DNA from: an uncultured Eubacteriales bacterium
GTDB lineage: Bacteria; Bacillota; Clostridia; Peptostreptococcales; Anaerovoracaceae
Assembly (NCBI GenBank): GCA_902795135.1
Contig: CADBJW010000011.1
Span: 62,001-126,000 of the forward strand
Direction of reading: 5' to 3'
DNA: 64,000 nt
Every line of letters begins with the position of its first letter. Positions within the stretch are counted from its first letter, which is position 1. The translations under genes and the position numbers were made by a program. Of the stretch, positions 8,717 through 18,367 are shown piece by piece. Under the pieces are notes generated by a model. It did no database searches. It saw nothing but the letters and a program-made list of their open reading frames with translations, and had not been told where the DNA came from.

Positions 8717-11700
8717 ATGAATGCACCTACTTTGATCGTAGGACTTGGGGGGACCGGGTCCAGCATCGTAAACAAAGTTTCTCAAATGGTCAGTGAAGAG
8801 GAACGTCAGCGCATCGGTTTCGCTGTATTTGATACAGATGCCAATGAAATGAAGGAAATCCGTGAGAACAATCCTTCCATCGCAACGATTCAGACTTCTA
8901 CGAACCTTTCGGTTGGAGAGTATCTGAACATCGATACTCACTCCAGAGATACGTGGTTCCCAGTCAATGCCATTCTGAACAGCAAAGCGCTTACAGAGGG
9001 CGCAGGACAAGTTCGCTCCATTTCAAGACTTGCCTTTGAGACAGCGGTCAGCGCCGGCAAAATGGAACCGCTGCATAAAGCCATCGAAGATTTGTACAAG
9101 CTGGAAGGCAGCGAGTACGAACAGGCACTGCGAATCATCATCGTAAGTTCTCTGGCCGGTGGTACCGGTTCTGGACTGATTCTGCCGGTTGCTTTGTATA
9201 TCAAAAACTATCTGGCTACCAGATTCCGTCAGAGCACGAATATTACCAGAGGATTCTTCCTGCTTCCGGAAGTCTTTTACGGCGTCATTCCTGGACAGGC
9301 GGAACGAAACAACCTCAAATGCAATGCCTATGCGGCACTGCGTGAACTGGACGCATTCCTGATGAAGGGCGACAGAACTCTTCCGGAAAAATACAAGGAA
9401 TCCGTCCGGATCCAGATTCCACAGGTTGAATCGGAGGAATACGAAGAATACGATATCCGGCCGTATGATTTTTGCTTCTTATTCGATGCACAGAACTCAG
9501 ACGGCAGGAAACTCAACTCCTTTAGCCAGTACATCGATCACGCGGCCAACTGCATTTATGCCCAGTCCATCGGACCGATGAATAAGAGGAGCAATTCATC
9601 CGAAGACAACACCATCCTGAAGCTGACCAAGGAAAAGGGCAGAAACAGATATGCAGGTGCCGGCACATCCATGCTGATCTATCCGATGAGGGACGTTAAA
9701 GAATATATTTCTCTGCAGTGGGCCAAGTCCTGCGTATCGGATCAGTGGATGGTCTTTGATCGCATGCTGAAACAGAGAAGCATCGAAAACGACCGTCGGA
9801 GAAGAGAAGGATTAAAAGTCATCGATATCAAGCCGGAACGCCACTATATCGAAACCGTGGAGCAGATGGCAAACAACAAGGATGCCTTTGCTTCAGCGAT
9901 CGTGAATTCCTGCCTGTTATATGACGAAGAAGGCAACATCCGCACCATCGAAGACGAAACCGGCGCGGCCGTACGCCTTTGCAGATGGGATCAATACATT
10001 TCCAGTCTGCGGAATAAAATCGAGCGCGAAAACTCCGTTGGAAGCAACGCCGAAATCGACGGTGCCAGAAGCAGAGCCAACGGTGATATCAGCGTTCTCG
10101 ACGAACCAGAGGGCAAGAGCAAGAGCGATTTGTGGGAACCGTTTGTAAACGCTTATCACAGCATCGTTTCCTATAAGAGAAAGGTGCTCCGTTTCACAGA
10201 AGATACGGCACCAAACATTGCTTACACCATGTTCAAGGCGCCGAATGATTCCATTACGTCCGATATGTTCGATTTCCAGATCGAAACCTACATGCGGTCC
10301 GACGATACCAACGAATTCATTCATCCAAACGCCATTCGGTACTTCCTCTATAAGTCAATGGAACAGATGAAGCGGGAGAGAGCTCTCGTCGAGTCAAAGT
10401 GCAAAGCGCACATTGATTTCTTTGACAACTTCGAATCCAACAACTTCGATGATAAGGATACGGAAGACGTTGAGGAAACCGTTGACGATCTCGCTGCAAC
10501 GAAGAAAGTCGGCCTGATCGACAAGATCCGCAGAAGAATGAGCAGCGATCAGGAAGACCTGAGAAACGCATATACCAACTACATGAAGCACATCGATGCC
10601 TACAGGACCGAAGCTATTTATCTGGCCGTTCTGGACTCCGGCATTGAATATATTACCAATCTCGCAAAAGCATTCCAGAGCTTCTTCCTGTCCTTCGACG
10701 ATAAGATCGTGGAAATGGATCGCAAAATCAGAGACCTGGAGAAAAAGAGAAACTCCGTCAAGGGAACGGCAGCCAGATACGTCTGCGCATCCGAAAAGTG
10801 CCTGCGGGAGATGTCAAAGAATATGCCATATACCGGCAGCTACATTACCATTGATGGGAAGCTGTCGGAACAGATTTACTTAAATGTTCGTGAATACGCC
10901 ATGATGGAAACGCAACCGGAAAACACCGAATTCTTCGGGAAACTGTTTAGAGAAGGAATTCTGGGATACTACGAGCGTGCCGTTATGGAAACCTACAACG
11001 ATTCCATCGACATGGATATCCTGACCGCCATTGAGAAGGAAGCTCTTTTCGAAGAAGGTATTTACGATGTGGATAAGGTGCAGCATTACATCAAGCACGT
11101 CATCGATGAAACGAAGATCCTTTCGGCTCCGTTTATCGAAAAGCCTTTGGGCGAAGAGCTGGATCCGATTCCTTCCTGTACGTATAACACGAAGCTGAAT
11201 CCAAAGGACGGTTCACCGAAATCCCTGTTGATCGATAGCGAACTGGAACAGTTTGGCGGGAAACCGGACCCGGATATCCCGATGAACCGGGTGCTGTTCT
11301 ACAAATCGTTCTACGGACTCAGAGCAACGGATCTGAGCAAGTTCGCGCCGCCTGAAAAGGGTGAGACTTACAGCAGATCCAGTGGCGAATATTTTAAGGC
11401 GTACTTTGACCGGATCGGAACGATCCATCCAAATCCGCTGATCAGCAGATCCATTACGCCGCACATTGACCGGTGGTGGCACAATGCCTCCAAGATGCCG
11501 GATCTGGATGACGCACATCAGGAAGAAATGGAACAGGAAATCAACTGCGCATTCTTCTGGAGTCTGGTCAATGGATATGTTGAGTTGTTCGATAACGGAC
11601 TGAACAACAGAACTTACAAACTCCAGCCAGAAGAACTGGATATGGAAAAGGATTCTGAAGATACAGAACTGATCGTTTCCAACATGACGCCGTGTGATTG

Positions 11701-12235
11701 CCTGTATGAAGTACTGGATGCCCTCCAGATTTATCCGAAACTGGTAACCCATGTAAACAAGAAGATTTGCAGCATCCTCAAGAAAGAAGTGGATCAGAAC
11801 GGCAAACTGGAACAGAGCAAGCTTTATGACAGGATCCAGACCTTCAAGGTCAAAGAATTCCCTCTTGGTGAAGAGAACGAAGTCAGAAGTATCTTTGATC
11901 TGCCTTTGCTGATGAAACGTTCTGTACCAGCGGACATCTTCTATGAAGAAGACGCGATTTCCATTCTGCATGCTGAGATTAAGGCCATCAAAGACTTTAC
12001 GGCCAGACTGTGCTCCGATGACGAAGCACCGTTCGCGGCAGGCAGAATGTTAAGACAGCAGTTCGACAAATTGCTGCAAGACATCGAAAAAGAAAAGCAG
12101 TACTGGCCAAACATCTATCACGAAGAATTGTTTAGCAGAATCTGCTCAACCATACGTAAAGCTCTGGAAGGGCTCGGCTTGAGTGACCAGGCAGAATATG
12201 TTGAGAAAAGGGCATTTGATTTATCAAGAAGCTAA
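8717..12235 (+). CDS. Large tubulin/FtsZ-like GTPase (Tubulin_2-like)
   Basis: 1172 residues, with AGGAGG placed 7 bases before the ATG. The N-terminus has the tubulin-superfamily nucleotide fold: a glycine-rich first loop (LIVGLGGTGSSI), FDTDANE after strand 2, GAGQVRS, and the hallmark T4 loop SLAGGTGSGL at about residue 155. At about 1170 residues it is roughly three times the size of FtsZ; the extra 800 residues are mostly charged helices with coiled-coil character (about 690-720) and no recognised domain. It matches the family of long tubulin-like proteins found beside VWA proteins, proposed to remodel membranes. It has no signal peptide or membrane helix, so it is cytoplasmic. I infer that it is the motor or scaffold of this operon, but polymerisation is not shown by sequence. 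Confidence 0.85.
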   Translation: MNAPTLIVGLGGTGSSIVNKVSQMVSEEERQRIGFAVFDTDANEMKEIRENNPSIATIQTSTNLSVGEYLNIDTHSRDTWFPVNAILNSKALTEGAGQVRSISRLAFETAVSAGKMEPLHKAIEDLYKLEGSEYEQALRIIIVSSLAGGTGSGLILPVALYIKNYLATRFRQSTNITRGFFLLPEVFYGVIPGQAERNNLKCNAYAALRELDAFLMKGDRTLPEKYKESVRIQIPQVESEEYEEYDIRPYDFCFLFDAQNSDGRKLNSFSQYIDHAANCIYAQSIGPMNKRSNSSEDNTILKLTKEKGRNRYAGAGTSMLIYPMRDVKEYISLQWAKSCVSDQWMVFDRMLKQRSIENDRRRREGLKVIDIKPERHYIETVEQMANNKDAFASAIVNSCLLYDEEGNIRTIEDETGAAVRLCRWDQYISSLRNKIERENSVGSNAEIDGARSRANGDISVLDEPEGKSKSDLWEPFVNAYHSIVSYKRKVLRFTEDTAPNIAYTMFKAPNDSITSDMFDFQIETYMRSDDTNEFIHPNAIRYFLYKSMEQMKRERALVESKCKAHIDFFDNFESNNFDDKDTEDVEETVDDLAATKKVGLIDKIRRRMSSDQEDLRNAYTNYMKHIDAYRTEAIYLAVLDSGIEYITNLAKAFQSFFLSFDDKIVEMDRKIRDLEKKRNSVKGTAARYVCASEKCLREMSKNMPYTGSYITIDGKLSEQIYLNVREYAMMETQPENTEFFGKLFREGILGYYERAVMETYNDSIDMDILTAIEKEALFEEGIYDVDKVQHYIKHVIDETKILSAPFIEKPLGEELDPIPSCTYNTKLNPKDGSPKSLLIDSELEQFGGKPDPDIPMNRVLFYKSFYGLRATDLSKFAPPEKGETYSRSSGEYFKAYFDRIGTIHPNPLISRSITPHIDRWWHNASKMPDLDDAHQEEMEQEINCAFFWSLVNGYVELFDNGLNNRTYKLQPEELDMEKDSEDTELIVSNMTPCDCLYEVLDALQIYPKLVTHVNKKICSILKKEVDQNGKLEQSKLYDRIQTFKVKEFPLGEENEVRSIFDLPLLMKRSVPADIFYEEDAISILHAEIKAIKDFTARLCSDDEAPFAAGRMLRQQFDKLLQDIEKEKQYWPNIYHEELFSRICSTIRKALEGLGLSDQAEYVEKRAFDLSRS

Positions 12236-12240
12236 AGGCG

Positions 12241-14211
12241 GTGATTGAAATTTATACTGTTCTTATTCAGTCCCGGGCAGCGCTTGACTTGTTCTCTGAA
12301 TACCGATCCATTTTTATGGACGACCTGAAGAAGGGCAATGTCGGCATTTGCCAGTGGGTGGAATCCGGAACAACTATAGATACTGCTTTACCTGATCTTC
12401 ACAGTCTGACGGATAATAAAAAAGAATGGCGTGCCATTATTATCAGAACCGAAGCGGACATCGCGAAGAGCGGGATGCCTTTAGATACCCAAAATCCGTA
12501 TGATTTCGAGTCCGTGGATGCCTTCCAGGAAAATGAAAACGGGGAAAATCAGAACGATTTGATCCGTTTGACCCAGCTTCTCGGAGGCGTGCCATCGGTA
12601 GAAAAGCGATTTGAACCGGTCGTTGAAGAGCGGGACGATGACTCCGGGCTCGTGCCGAATGTCATTTTCAAGCCAGCAAAAAATACGGAGGAAGAGGATC
12701 GTACGATCCGGTTGCAAAAGCAATATGAATTTGACGGCGTCGCACCTTCTTCCATCATCCTGATCACCGTTCGGCTGGGGCACCAATACGATGACCGCGA
12801 CAAGGACCGTCTGATTCGAGATGAGCACGAAAGCTCCCGGTTCTGGCAGAGAAACAAGTATCCGGGCATTTGCAGGTTCGTTGTCTTTGACTACAAAAAG
12901 CAGGGACCATTCCGCAGAGAGGCGGACCGATTCCGTTTCTGGATGTCGATTTACCTGCTGACCATAAACGAACCGGATCCGGCGTTTTTGCAGGCGTATA
13001 GACTGTACAACGTTGACGTTCAGTTTGACGAACAGGAAATGCGGCACGCATTCCAGTCAACCATCAACCGGCTGAACTCAGAGCGATTGTCACTGCAGCA
13101 TGCCAATGAGCGTGACCGGAAGCGAAACTTGCAGTCCGATACAGAACTTCCGGATTATCGACTGGAAATTCCGGTGACCTTCCAGCCACCAAAAGTCTCA
13201 AAGAGTCAGATCCGGATCAAGCAGTTCGGCATGATGAGCAAAAGCAGCGGTTCTGAAATCTCCCGATGGGCCAAAGGCCGCGGAGACGTTGACAAGACCC
13301 TTGAAAAGAGCATCAAAATCGCAGATCGCGCCCTCGACAAAACGGCAGATCACTTCCGTTCGGACTATATCTATGATGAAAATTCCGTAGAATGTCTGGA
13401 TAAGTATCAACGGGAAGATTTGGTTGAGGAAACAGACGCCCTCTACGAAACGATCATAGACTTACAGGGAAAACTTCCGACGAAAAAGGAATTTGCAAGT
13501 GAGGAAATGGATGCCTTTGACAGAAAGGTGCGTTCCGAATTAAAAGGCAGGGTGCAGATCAAACCGGCGATCTATGCGATGATCATCGGACTGGTTTTGA
13601 TTGCCGGTGTACAGGTTCCGGGATTTTTTACCCAGCATCATCACAGAGGGTTGGCGACAGAAATGGTGATTATAGATGTTATCGTTCTGCTTGCCGTTCT
13701 CTTTGCGTGCGGCGTTGGCGTGCTTGTTTTCCAGAAGGGAAAAATCGACGGAGAAATCAGAAACTTTAACCGAAAAATGTTGGATTATTTCCGCCGGATC
13801 TCATCCAATGTGGAAGACTACGGGAAGTATCTGACGGCAGTCTTTTCTCATGCGAGAGGTCGAACCTACATCGATGCGTCCGACCGAAAGGACCGGAACA
13901 TGACAGGTATCCGGAAGCTTCGGCAAAGACACATCGAGGCAATCGACACGTTCCTGGCGCGATTGGAACGTTGGAATGATGCATTCCATTTGGATGCGAA
14001 TTTTGATAAGCCTGCAGCGACCAGAAGCGCGCAGCTTGATATCTTCAAAGCGCCCGCCGAAAACAGCATGTATCAGCTGGACGCAGAGCCGGGTAACGAA
14101 GCAGAGATCAACAGTTCCGGGATGAACGTTATGACACCATATGCGTTCGTTAGCCGTTTGATACTAGATAGAGAAGAAGTATTCGAAAAGGATAATAATA
14201 ATGGGGATTAA
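12241..14211 (+). CDS. Two-helix membrane protein of the tubulin-like operon, unknown family
   Basis: 656 residues with a GTG start 5 bases after the tubulin-like gene; the ribosome site is weak (AAAGGCG), which suggests translational coupling. I do not recognise the family. The N-terminal 430 residues are soluble and acidic. Two adjacent membrane helices (about 442-464 and 475-500) follow, then a charged helical tail of about 150 residues, giving a hairpin anchor with both large parts in the cytoplasm. Its reading frame overlaps the start of the 1385-residue gene by 11 bases. An adaptor tethering the GTPase to the membrane is a reasonable inference from position only. Confidence 0.75.
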   Translation: MIEIYTVLIQSRAALDLFSEYRSIFMDDLKKGNVGICQWVESGTTIDTALPDLHSLTDNKKEWRAIIIRTEADIAKSGMPLDTQNPYDFESVDAFQENENGENQNDLIRLTQLLGGVPSVEKRFEPVVEERDDDSGLVPNVIFKPAKNTEEEDRTIRLQKQYEFDGVAPSSIILITVRLGHQYDDRDKDRLIRDEHESSRFWQRNKYPGICRFVVFDYKKQGPFRREADRFRFWMSIYLLTINEPDPAFLQAYRLYNVDVQFDEQEMRHAFQSTINRLNSERLSLQHANERDRKRNLQSDTELPDYRLEIPVTFQPPKVSKSQIRIKQFGMMSKSSGSEISRWAKGRGDVDKTLEKSIKIADRALDKTADHFRSDYIYDENSVECLDKYQREDLVEETDALYETIIDLQGKLPTKKEFASEEMDAFDRKVRSELKGRVQIKPAIYAMIIGLVLIAGVQVPGFFTQHHHRGLATEMVIIDVIVLLAVLFACGVGVLVFQKGKIDGEIRNFNRKMLDYFRRISSNVEDYGKYLTAVFSHARGRTYIDASDRKDRNMTGIRKLRQRHIEAIDTFLARLERWNDAFHLDANFDKPAATRSAQLDIFKAPAENSMYQLDAEPGNEAEINSSGMNVMTPYAFVSRLILDREEVFEKDNNNGD

Positions 14212-17200
14212 TAGCATTTCCATCAGTGCGGTCTTAGTGATTCTGATCGTACTGCAAAACAGAATATTTCCAAGAAAAAGCAATCGGGCCAAAATGGCGT
14301 TGTTGATTCCGATCTCCATTCTTTATGTAATCGCAGGGACCATTGTGCTTACGAAACTGTTCCCGTACCTGATTGGAACCGCCTATTTGATTTCCGGCAC
14401 CGTGACGGCAATCAATGTCAGGTATCATGTTGTGGCCTTGGCAAACGCCATCCTGGTCGCAGGGTATATCGTAATCAAATTCATCGTTGCGGGATTACTC
14501 AGAAGAATACGGAATAACAGCAGCCTCATTGAGCAGACCGCCTCAACCGTATACGAATACAGTGAAGTGTATGACAGCTGGTTTCTGCAAAAGGATTGGA
14601 CGAATTTCAGAAGCCTGGTAAACATATTGAAGTGGGGCTTTACCTTGGCGTCTCTTGTGCTGCTCAACTATTTTGCCCACATGAGTTATGTGGAATATAC
14701 GACCCACTATCCGTATCACAATATTATTACCCACAGTCCCTTTGCCCTCGTGTTCCCGATCGCTCTCGCAGTGATCTTCAGTGAGATACATTATTTCATC
14801 AATGGGGTGACAAAGGAAGAATTCGAACACACCATTGGCGGTACGGAAGCCGATGCCAGAAGGCTGGGGCAGTATTTCCGCATGCGCGAAATATTCGAAA
14901 AGATTTTGCCGGATGCCCTGTTATCAGGACAGACCGGTTTCGAACTGCAGGGAAGATCCACATCGGAAGACTACCTGAAGCGGCTCAAAGAATCCGACAT
15001 CAAATCGGACCGTCTTACGGCGAATTATTTTCTGGCCAATGACCGGTATATGAATACGGAAACCGACCTTGTGAAAGCCGTTGCTGACATCATGCGCCGG
15101 CAGAACACGGTCATCTTCAATCCGTTTTATCGGGATCTGGATGTTTACATGACACTTCCGATGACAGCGACCTTGTTCGCAGGCCGCAAATGCATTGTCA
15201 TAACCGGCAGACTCTCCTCCAAAGACGATGTCAACGATTGGATTACGGAGATGCTGTCCGACTACACGCACATGCCATCTCTATGGCGAATCAGCAGTCT
15301 TTCTTCACGGGAGGAGGATTGCGAAGTAGGAATTCTCAGTTTCCAGGATCTATACAACAGCGAAATCATTAAAAACAATCAGAAATTCCTCAGAGATGTG
15401 GATTTGGTTTTGATGCTGGAACCATCAGCGATTCTCAGCACCGGGCAGATTGCCTTGAACATCCTGGCCGGGGAGATGGAGCGCGACAGCGAAAAACCGG
15501 TCTATATCATTTGCGATCGAATGGTGGACGGCCTGGTGGATTCCGTTTCCCATTTGCTGCAGACCAATTTTACAGAAGTGACCGCGGCGCCGGTACCAAG
15601 ATGTATCTACACCGGTATGTCCTGGGCTTCAGAAGGGGATTACAAACGCCAGCAAATGTTTGGCCGGCAAACCAAATACCTGGGGAACGGAATCGAGCTA
15701 TCGGCCATAGCGCTCAAGAACCAGATTCCAAAAACCTGCTGGTACAGTGAACGGAAAATGCCGCTGAAGGATATCCGGTGGATCGCAGGACAATATTATC
15801 CGGCCATTTGCCAGTATACAAATCAGACCGCAAGTCAAACGGCTCTCTATGATAAGATGGACTTCGTTTCCAATCTTTGGAGCCGTCCGCAGACAAAGGA
15901 ACAATTTGCTATCGTAGAAGATGAATTCAACAACATCTTCACGATGATGCGGACCTTCCTCAATCGGGGCAGGGATCAGTCCTTTGTCAATGTCATGTCG
16001 GATCACTATTTGCTGCGCGATTACATGCGGTTCAATCAACAGATGTTCCTTTCGGATCCGAACGCAGTCCCGTCCCTTGTGCCGGACTACGCGAAGACAG
16101 AAAGAAACACACTCTTTAGGCTTTTGCTTACCATGGTCCGAAGACCGATCAAGGAAAAGGAACTGATCGACGCCTTCCATCTGGTGGGATGTGACGGGGA
16201 CGATGCCTTTGATCTGCTCACAGAACAGATGGCAAGATACACCGGGGTCAGCAATGCGATCATCAGCGTGGAGCGGGTCAACGAAGAGCAGGACGATCTG
16301 ACCACCGTTGTGCGTGAGCAGTACCGTATTTCCGAGAAAGATTTCCAGAAACATTTCGCAACGAATCTCGCAAAAGCTTACTACATACTTGAGGAAGAAG
16401 AGGAAGAAAAGAGTTACGTAGACGCCCGATTCTTCGGTCATGTCATGCAAAATGTCTTGCCGGGACAGTTTGTGACTTACGACGGCAAATATTATATCGT
16501 CCGCCATCTTTCACCGCAGTCGGGAGTGGTTCTGCGCAGAGCCTCCGATTTGATGGATGGCAGGAAGTTTTACAGACAGTCCAGAAGCTATCATCTGGAG
16601 ATGATCGACGAAGGGCTTGTAAACAGCAGGAAAATCGACCAGACCGTGGTTTCGGTCGTGCGCAGCCATATTACGGTGGATACGGACGGATACCTGGAAA
16701 TGACCGATCTGCACGATTTGAGCACGGCGAAAAAGATTGATTTGTCGGAGGATCCGGCAGCAATCTACTTCCACCGCGCTTATCGCAACAAGAATGTGCT
16801 GCAGATTCACCTGCCAGAGGCCAGTAACGAAGTGCGATTCACTCTGTGTATGCTTCTGAGCGAACTCTTCCGGACCGTTTTCCCGGATGGCCATCAGTAT
16901 CTTTGTGTTTCAACGCCGTATGATAGAGATGCCTTAGAACCGGAGGAACTGAAATACATTGTCAGCCCGATTTCCGGAGCAAACGATCCGGATGCCATTT
17001 ACGTCATTGAAGACAGTGACATCGATCTCGGACTGATCGAAACCATTGAAAAGAATCTTCCGCGCCTTATGGGAATCCTCGCAGATTTTCTGGATTGGCA
17101 CGGGGAAAAGATTCTGGAGCCAAAGGTCAAAAAGGACACTCCGAATTTTGATTTCGGGGAACTTACAATCAACAAAGACGACGATGCAGAAACCGTCGCC

Positions 17201-18358
17201 AGGAAAACCGGAATCCGCGCTTTGCTCGAGGCCCTCAGCCAGCTGTTCCATAAAAAGAAAGAACAGCCGCCGGCAATGAAGCAGGCAGAAGATGTGCCGC
17301 CAAGCGATGGGGAAAGCGTTCCGCCAGGCGATGCTCCTGACCCAGCGGACGATTCAGAGCGGGAAGAACAACCGGATGCTCCGAACGAGGATGCCCAAGG
17401 CGATGCTCCGGACGAGGATGTCCAAGGCGATGCTCCGGACGAACCGGAAAAGCCGGCGATTCCGTCCGATCCGGAAGAGCAGACGCGCTACCAGAAAGAA
17501 TGCTTCATGAAACTGGGTTACGAATCCATACCGGAGCTTTTGGAACTGGATCAAACCTTAGATTTGCTCACGAAACTTGGCTGGAAGAATGAAGATCTTA
17601 AAAAAGCTCGTACATGCGATCAGTTCGCGTCTACCGACATCGATATCGACGCCATCGTTGAGTGCGACTTCTGTGGAAGACCGTTGAGCGGTGTCAGCTA
17701 TCAGCTGATGAACGACGGTCGTATCCGTTGCAATGATTGTGCAGTGACGGCAATCGAAACCGTCGATGAGTTCAAGAAACTGTTCCATCAGGTAACGGAA
17801 CTGATGGAAGCTTTCTATGGAATCAAGTTCCGTGTACCAATTACCGTTGCAACGGCAGATGCTAAAACCGTGGCCAGAGGTCTTGGAAGCGTATTCCGTC
17901 CGTCGGCCGGATACGACGCCAGAACGGTTGGTTACGCGCAGAAAATCAAAGATAACTACAAACTGATCATCGAAAACGGCAGCCCGCGTCTGTCATCCAT
18001 TGAGACCATGTCCCATGAACTGACGCACATCTGGCAGTATCTGAACTGGAAGGATAGTGAGTTCGACCGGATTTACCATATGGGTGATAAGAGGGCAAAT
18101 TCAGTTGCGAAACTGCTGGTTTATGAAGGAATGGCTGTATGGACGGCAATACAGTATCTCTACCAGATTGGAGAGACGAAATTCGCCTCCGAAATGGAAC
18201 AGATTTACCTGAACCGCCGCGATGAATACGGCGTCGGATTCATTCTGTTCTGTGAGCAGTATCCACTGGTAAAAGACGGATCACTCCTTCATTATTCGCC
18301 GTTTAGAAACTTCCCACCAATTGACCCGGCGAGAGTTCGAGAAGTTATGTTTGGATAG
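14201..18358 (+). CDS. Membrane protein with helicase-like middle and C-terminal DA1-like zinc metallopeptidase
   Basis: 1385 residues. Residues 1-210 carry about six membrane helices. The cytoplasmic middle (about 300-960) faintly resembles an SF2 helicase whose motifs have decayed: TLPMTATLFAGRKCIVITG recalls motif Ia, DVDLVLMLEPS sits where DExH would be, and the region about 860-960 recalls DUF1998. There is no Walker A motif, so ATPase activity is doubtful. A Pro/Asp/Glu-rich linker with 27-base repeats (1059 on) leads to a zinc ribbon (Cys1155, Cys1158, Cys1177, Cys1180). A zincin follows with HELTH at 1272-1276 and a downstream Glu1309 (VYEGMAVW). Zinc finger followed by HExxH and then a Glu is the order seen in LIM-DA1 peptidases. 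This is probably the effector protease of the operon, cutting cytoplasmic targets. The helicase link is tentative. Confidence 0.72.
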   Translation: MGINSISISAVLVILIVLQNRIFPRKSNRAKMALLIPISILYVIAGTIVLTKLFPYLIGTAYLISGTVTAINVRYHVVALANAILVAGYIVIKFIVAGLLRRIRNNSSLIEQTASTVYEYSEVYDSWFLQKDWTNFRSLVNILKWGFTLASLVLLNYFAHMSYVEYTTHYPYHNIITHSPFALVFPIALAVIFSEIHYFINGVTKEEFEHTIGGTEADARRLGQYFRMREIFEKILPDALLSGQTGFELQGRSTSEDYLKRLKESDIKSDRLTANYFLANDRYMNTETDLVKAVADIMRRQNTVIFNPFYRDLDVYMTLPMTATLFAGRKCIVITGRLSSKDDVNDWITEMLSDYTHMPSLWRISSLSSREEDCEVGILSFQDLYNSEIIKNNQKFLRDVDLVLMLEPSAILSTGQIALNILAGEMERDSEKPVYIICDRMVDGLVDSVSHLLQTNFTEVTAAPVPRCIYTGMSWASEGDYKRQQMFGRQTKYLGNGIELSAIALKNQIPKTCWYSERKMPLKDIRWIAGQYYPAICQYTNQTASQTALYDKMDFVSNLWSRPQTKEQFAIVEDEFNNIFTMMRTFLNRGRDQSFVNVMSDHYLLRDYMRFNQQMFLSDPNAVPSLVPDYAKTERNTLFRLLLTMVRRPIKEKELIDAFHLVGCDGDDAFDLLTEQMARYTGVSNAIISVERVNEEQDDLTTVVREQYRISEKDFQKHFATNLAKAYYILEEEEEEKSYVDARFFGHVMQNVLPGQFVTYDGKYYIVRHLSPQSGVVLRRASDLMDGRKFYRQSRSYHLEMIDEGLVNSRKIDQTVVSVVRSHITVDTDGYLEMTDLHDLSTAKKIDLSEDPAAIYFHRAYRNKNVLQIHLPEASNEVRFTLCMLLSELFRTVFPDGHQYLCVSTPYDRDALEPEELKYIVSPISGANDPDAIYVIEDSDIDLGLIETIEKNLPRLMGILADFLDWHGEKILEPKVKKDTPNFDFGELTINKDDDAETVARKTGIRALLEALSQLFHKKKEQPPAMKQAEDVPPSDGESVPPGDAPDPADDSEREEQPDAPNEDAQGDAPDEDVQGDAPDEPEKPAIPSDPEEQTRYQKECFMKLGYESIPELLELDQTLDLLTKLGWKNEDLKKARTCDQFASTDIDIDAIVECDFCGRPLSGVSYQLMNDGRIRCNDCAVTAIETVDEFKKLFHQVTELMEAFYGIKFRVPITVATADAKTVARGLGSVFRPSAGYDARTVGYAQKIKDNYKLIIENGSPRLSSIETMSHELTHIWQYLNWKDSEFDRIYHMGDKRANSVAKLLVYEGMAVWTAIQYLYQIGETKFASEMEQIYLNRRDEYGVGFILFCEQYPLVKDGSLLHYSPFRNFPPIDPARVREVMFG
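17375..17440 (+). repeat. 27-bp in-frame tandem repeat encoding an acidic linker
   Basis: Two full units and part of a third, starting at 17375, 17402 and 17429, encode DAPNEDAQG, DAPDEDVQG and DAPDEP inside the 1385-residue membrane protein. They form a flexible acidic hinge between the helicase-like part and the metallopeptidase. Unit number could change by slippage without breaking the frame. Confidence 0.85.
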
Positions 18359-18367
18359 GAGACCAGT

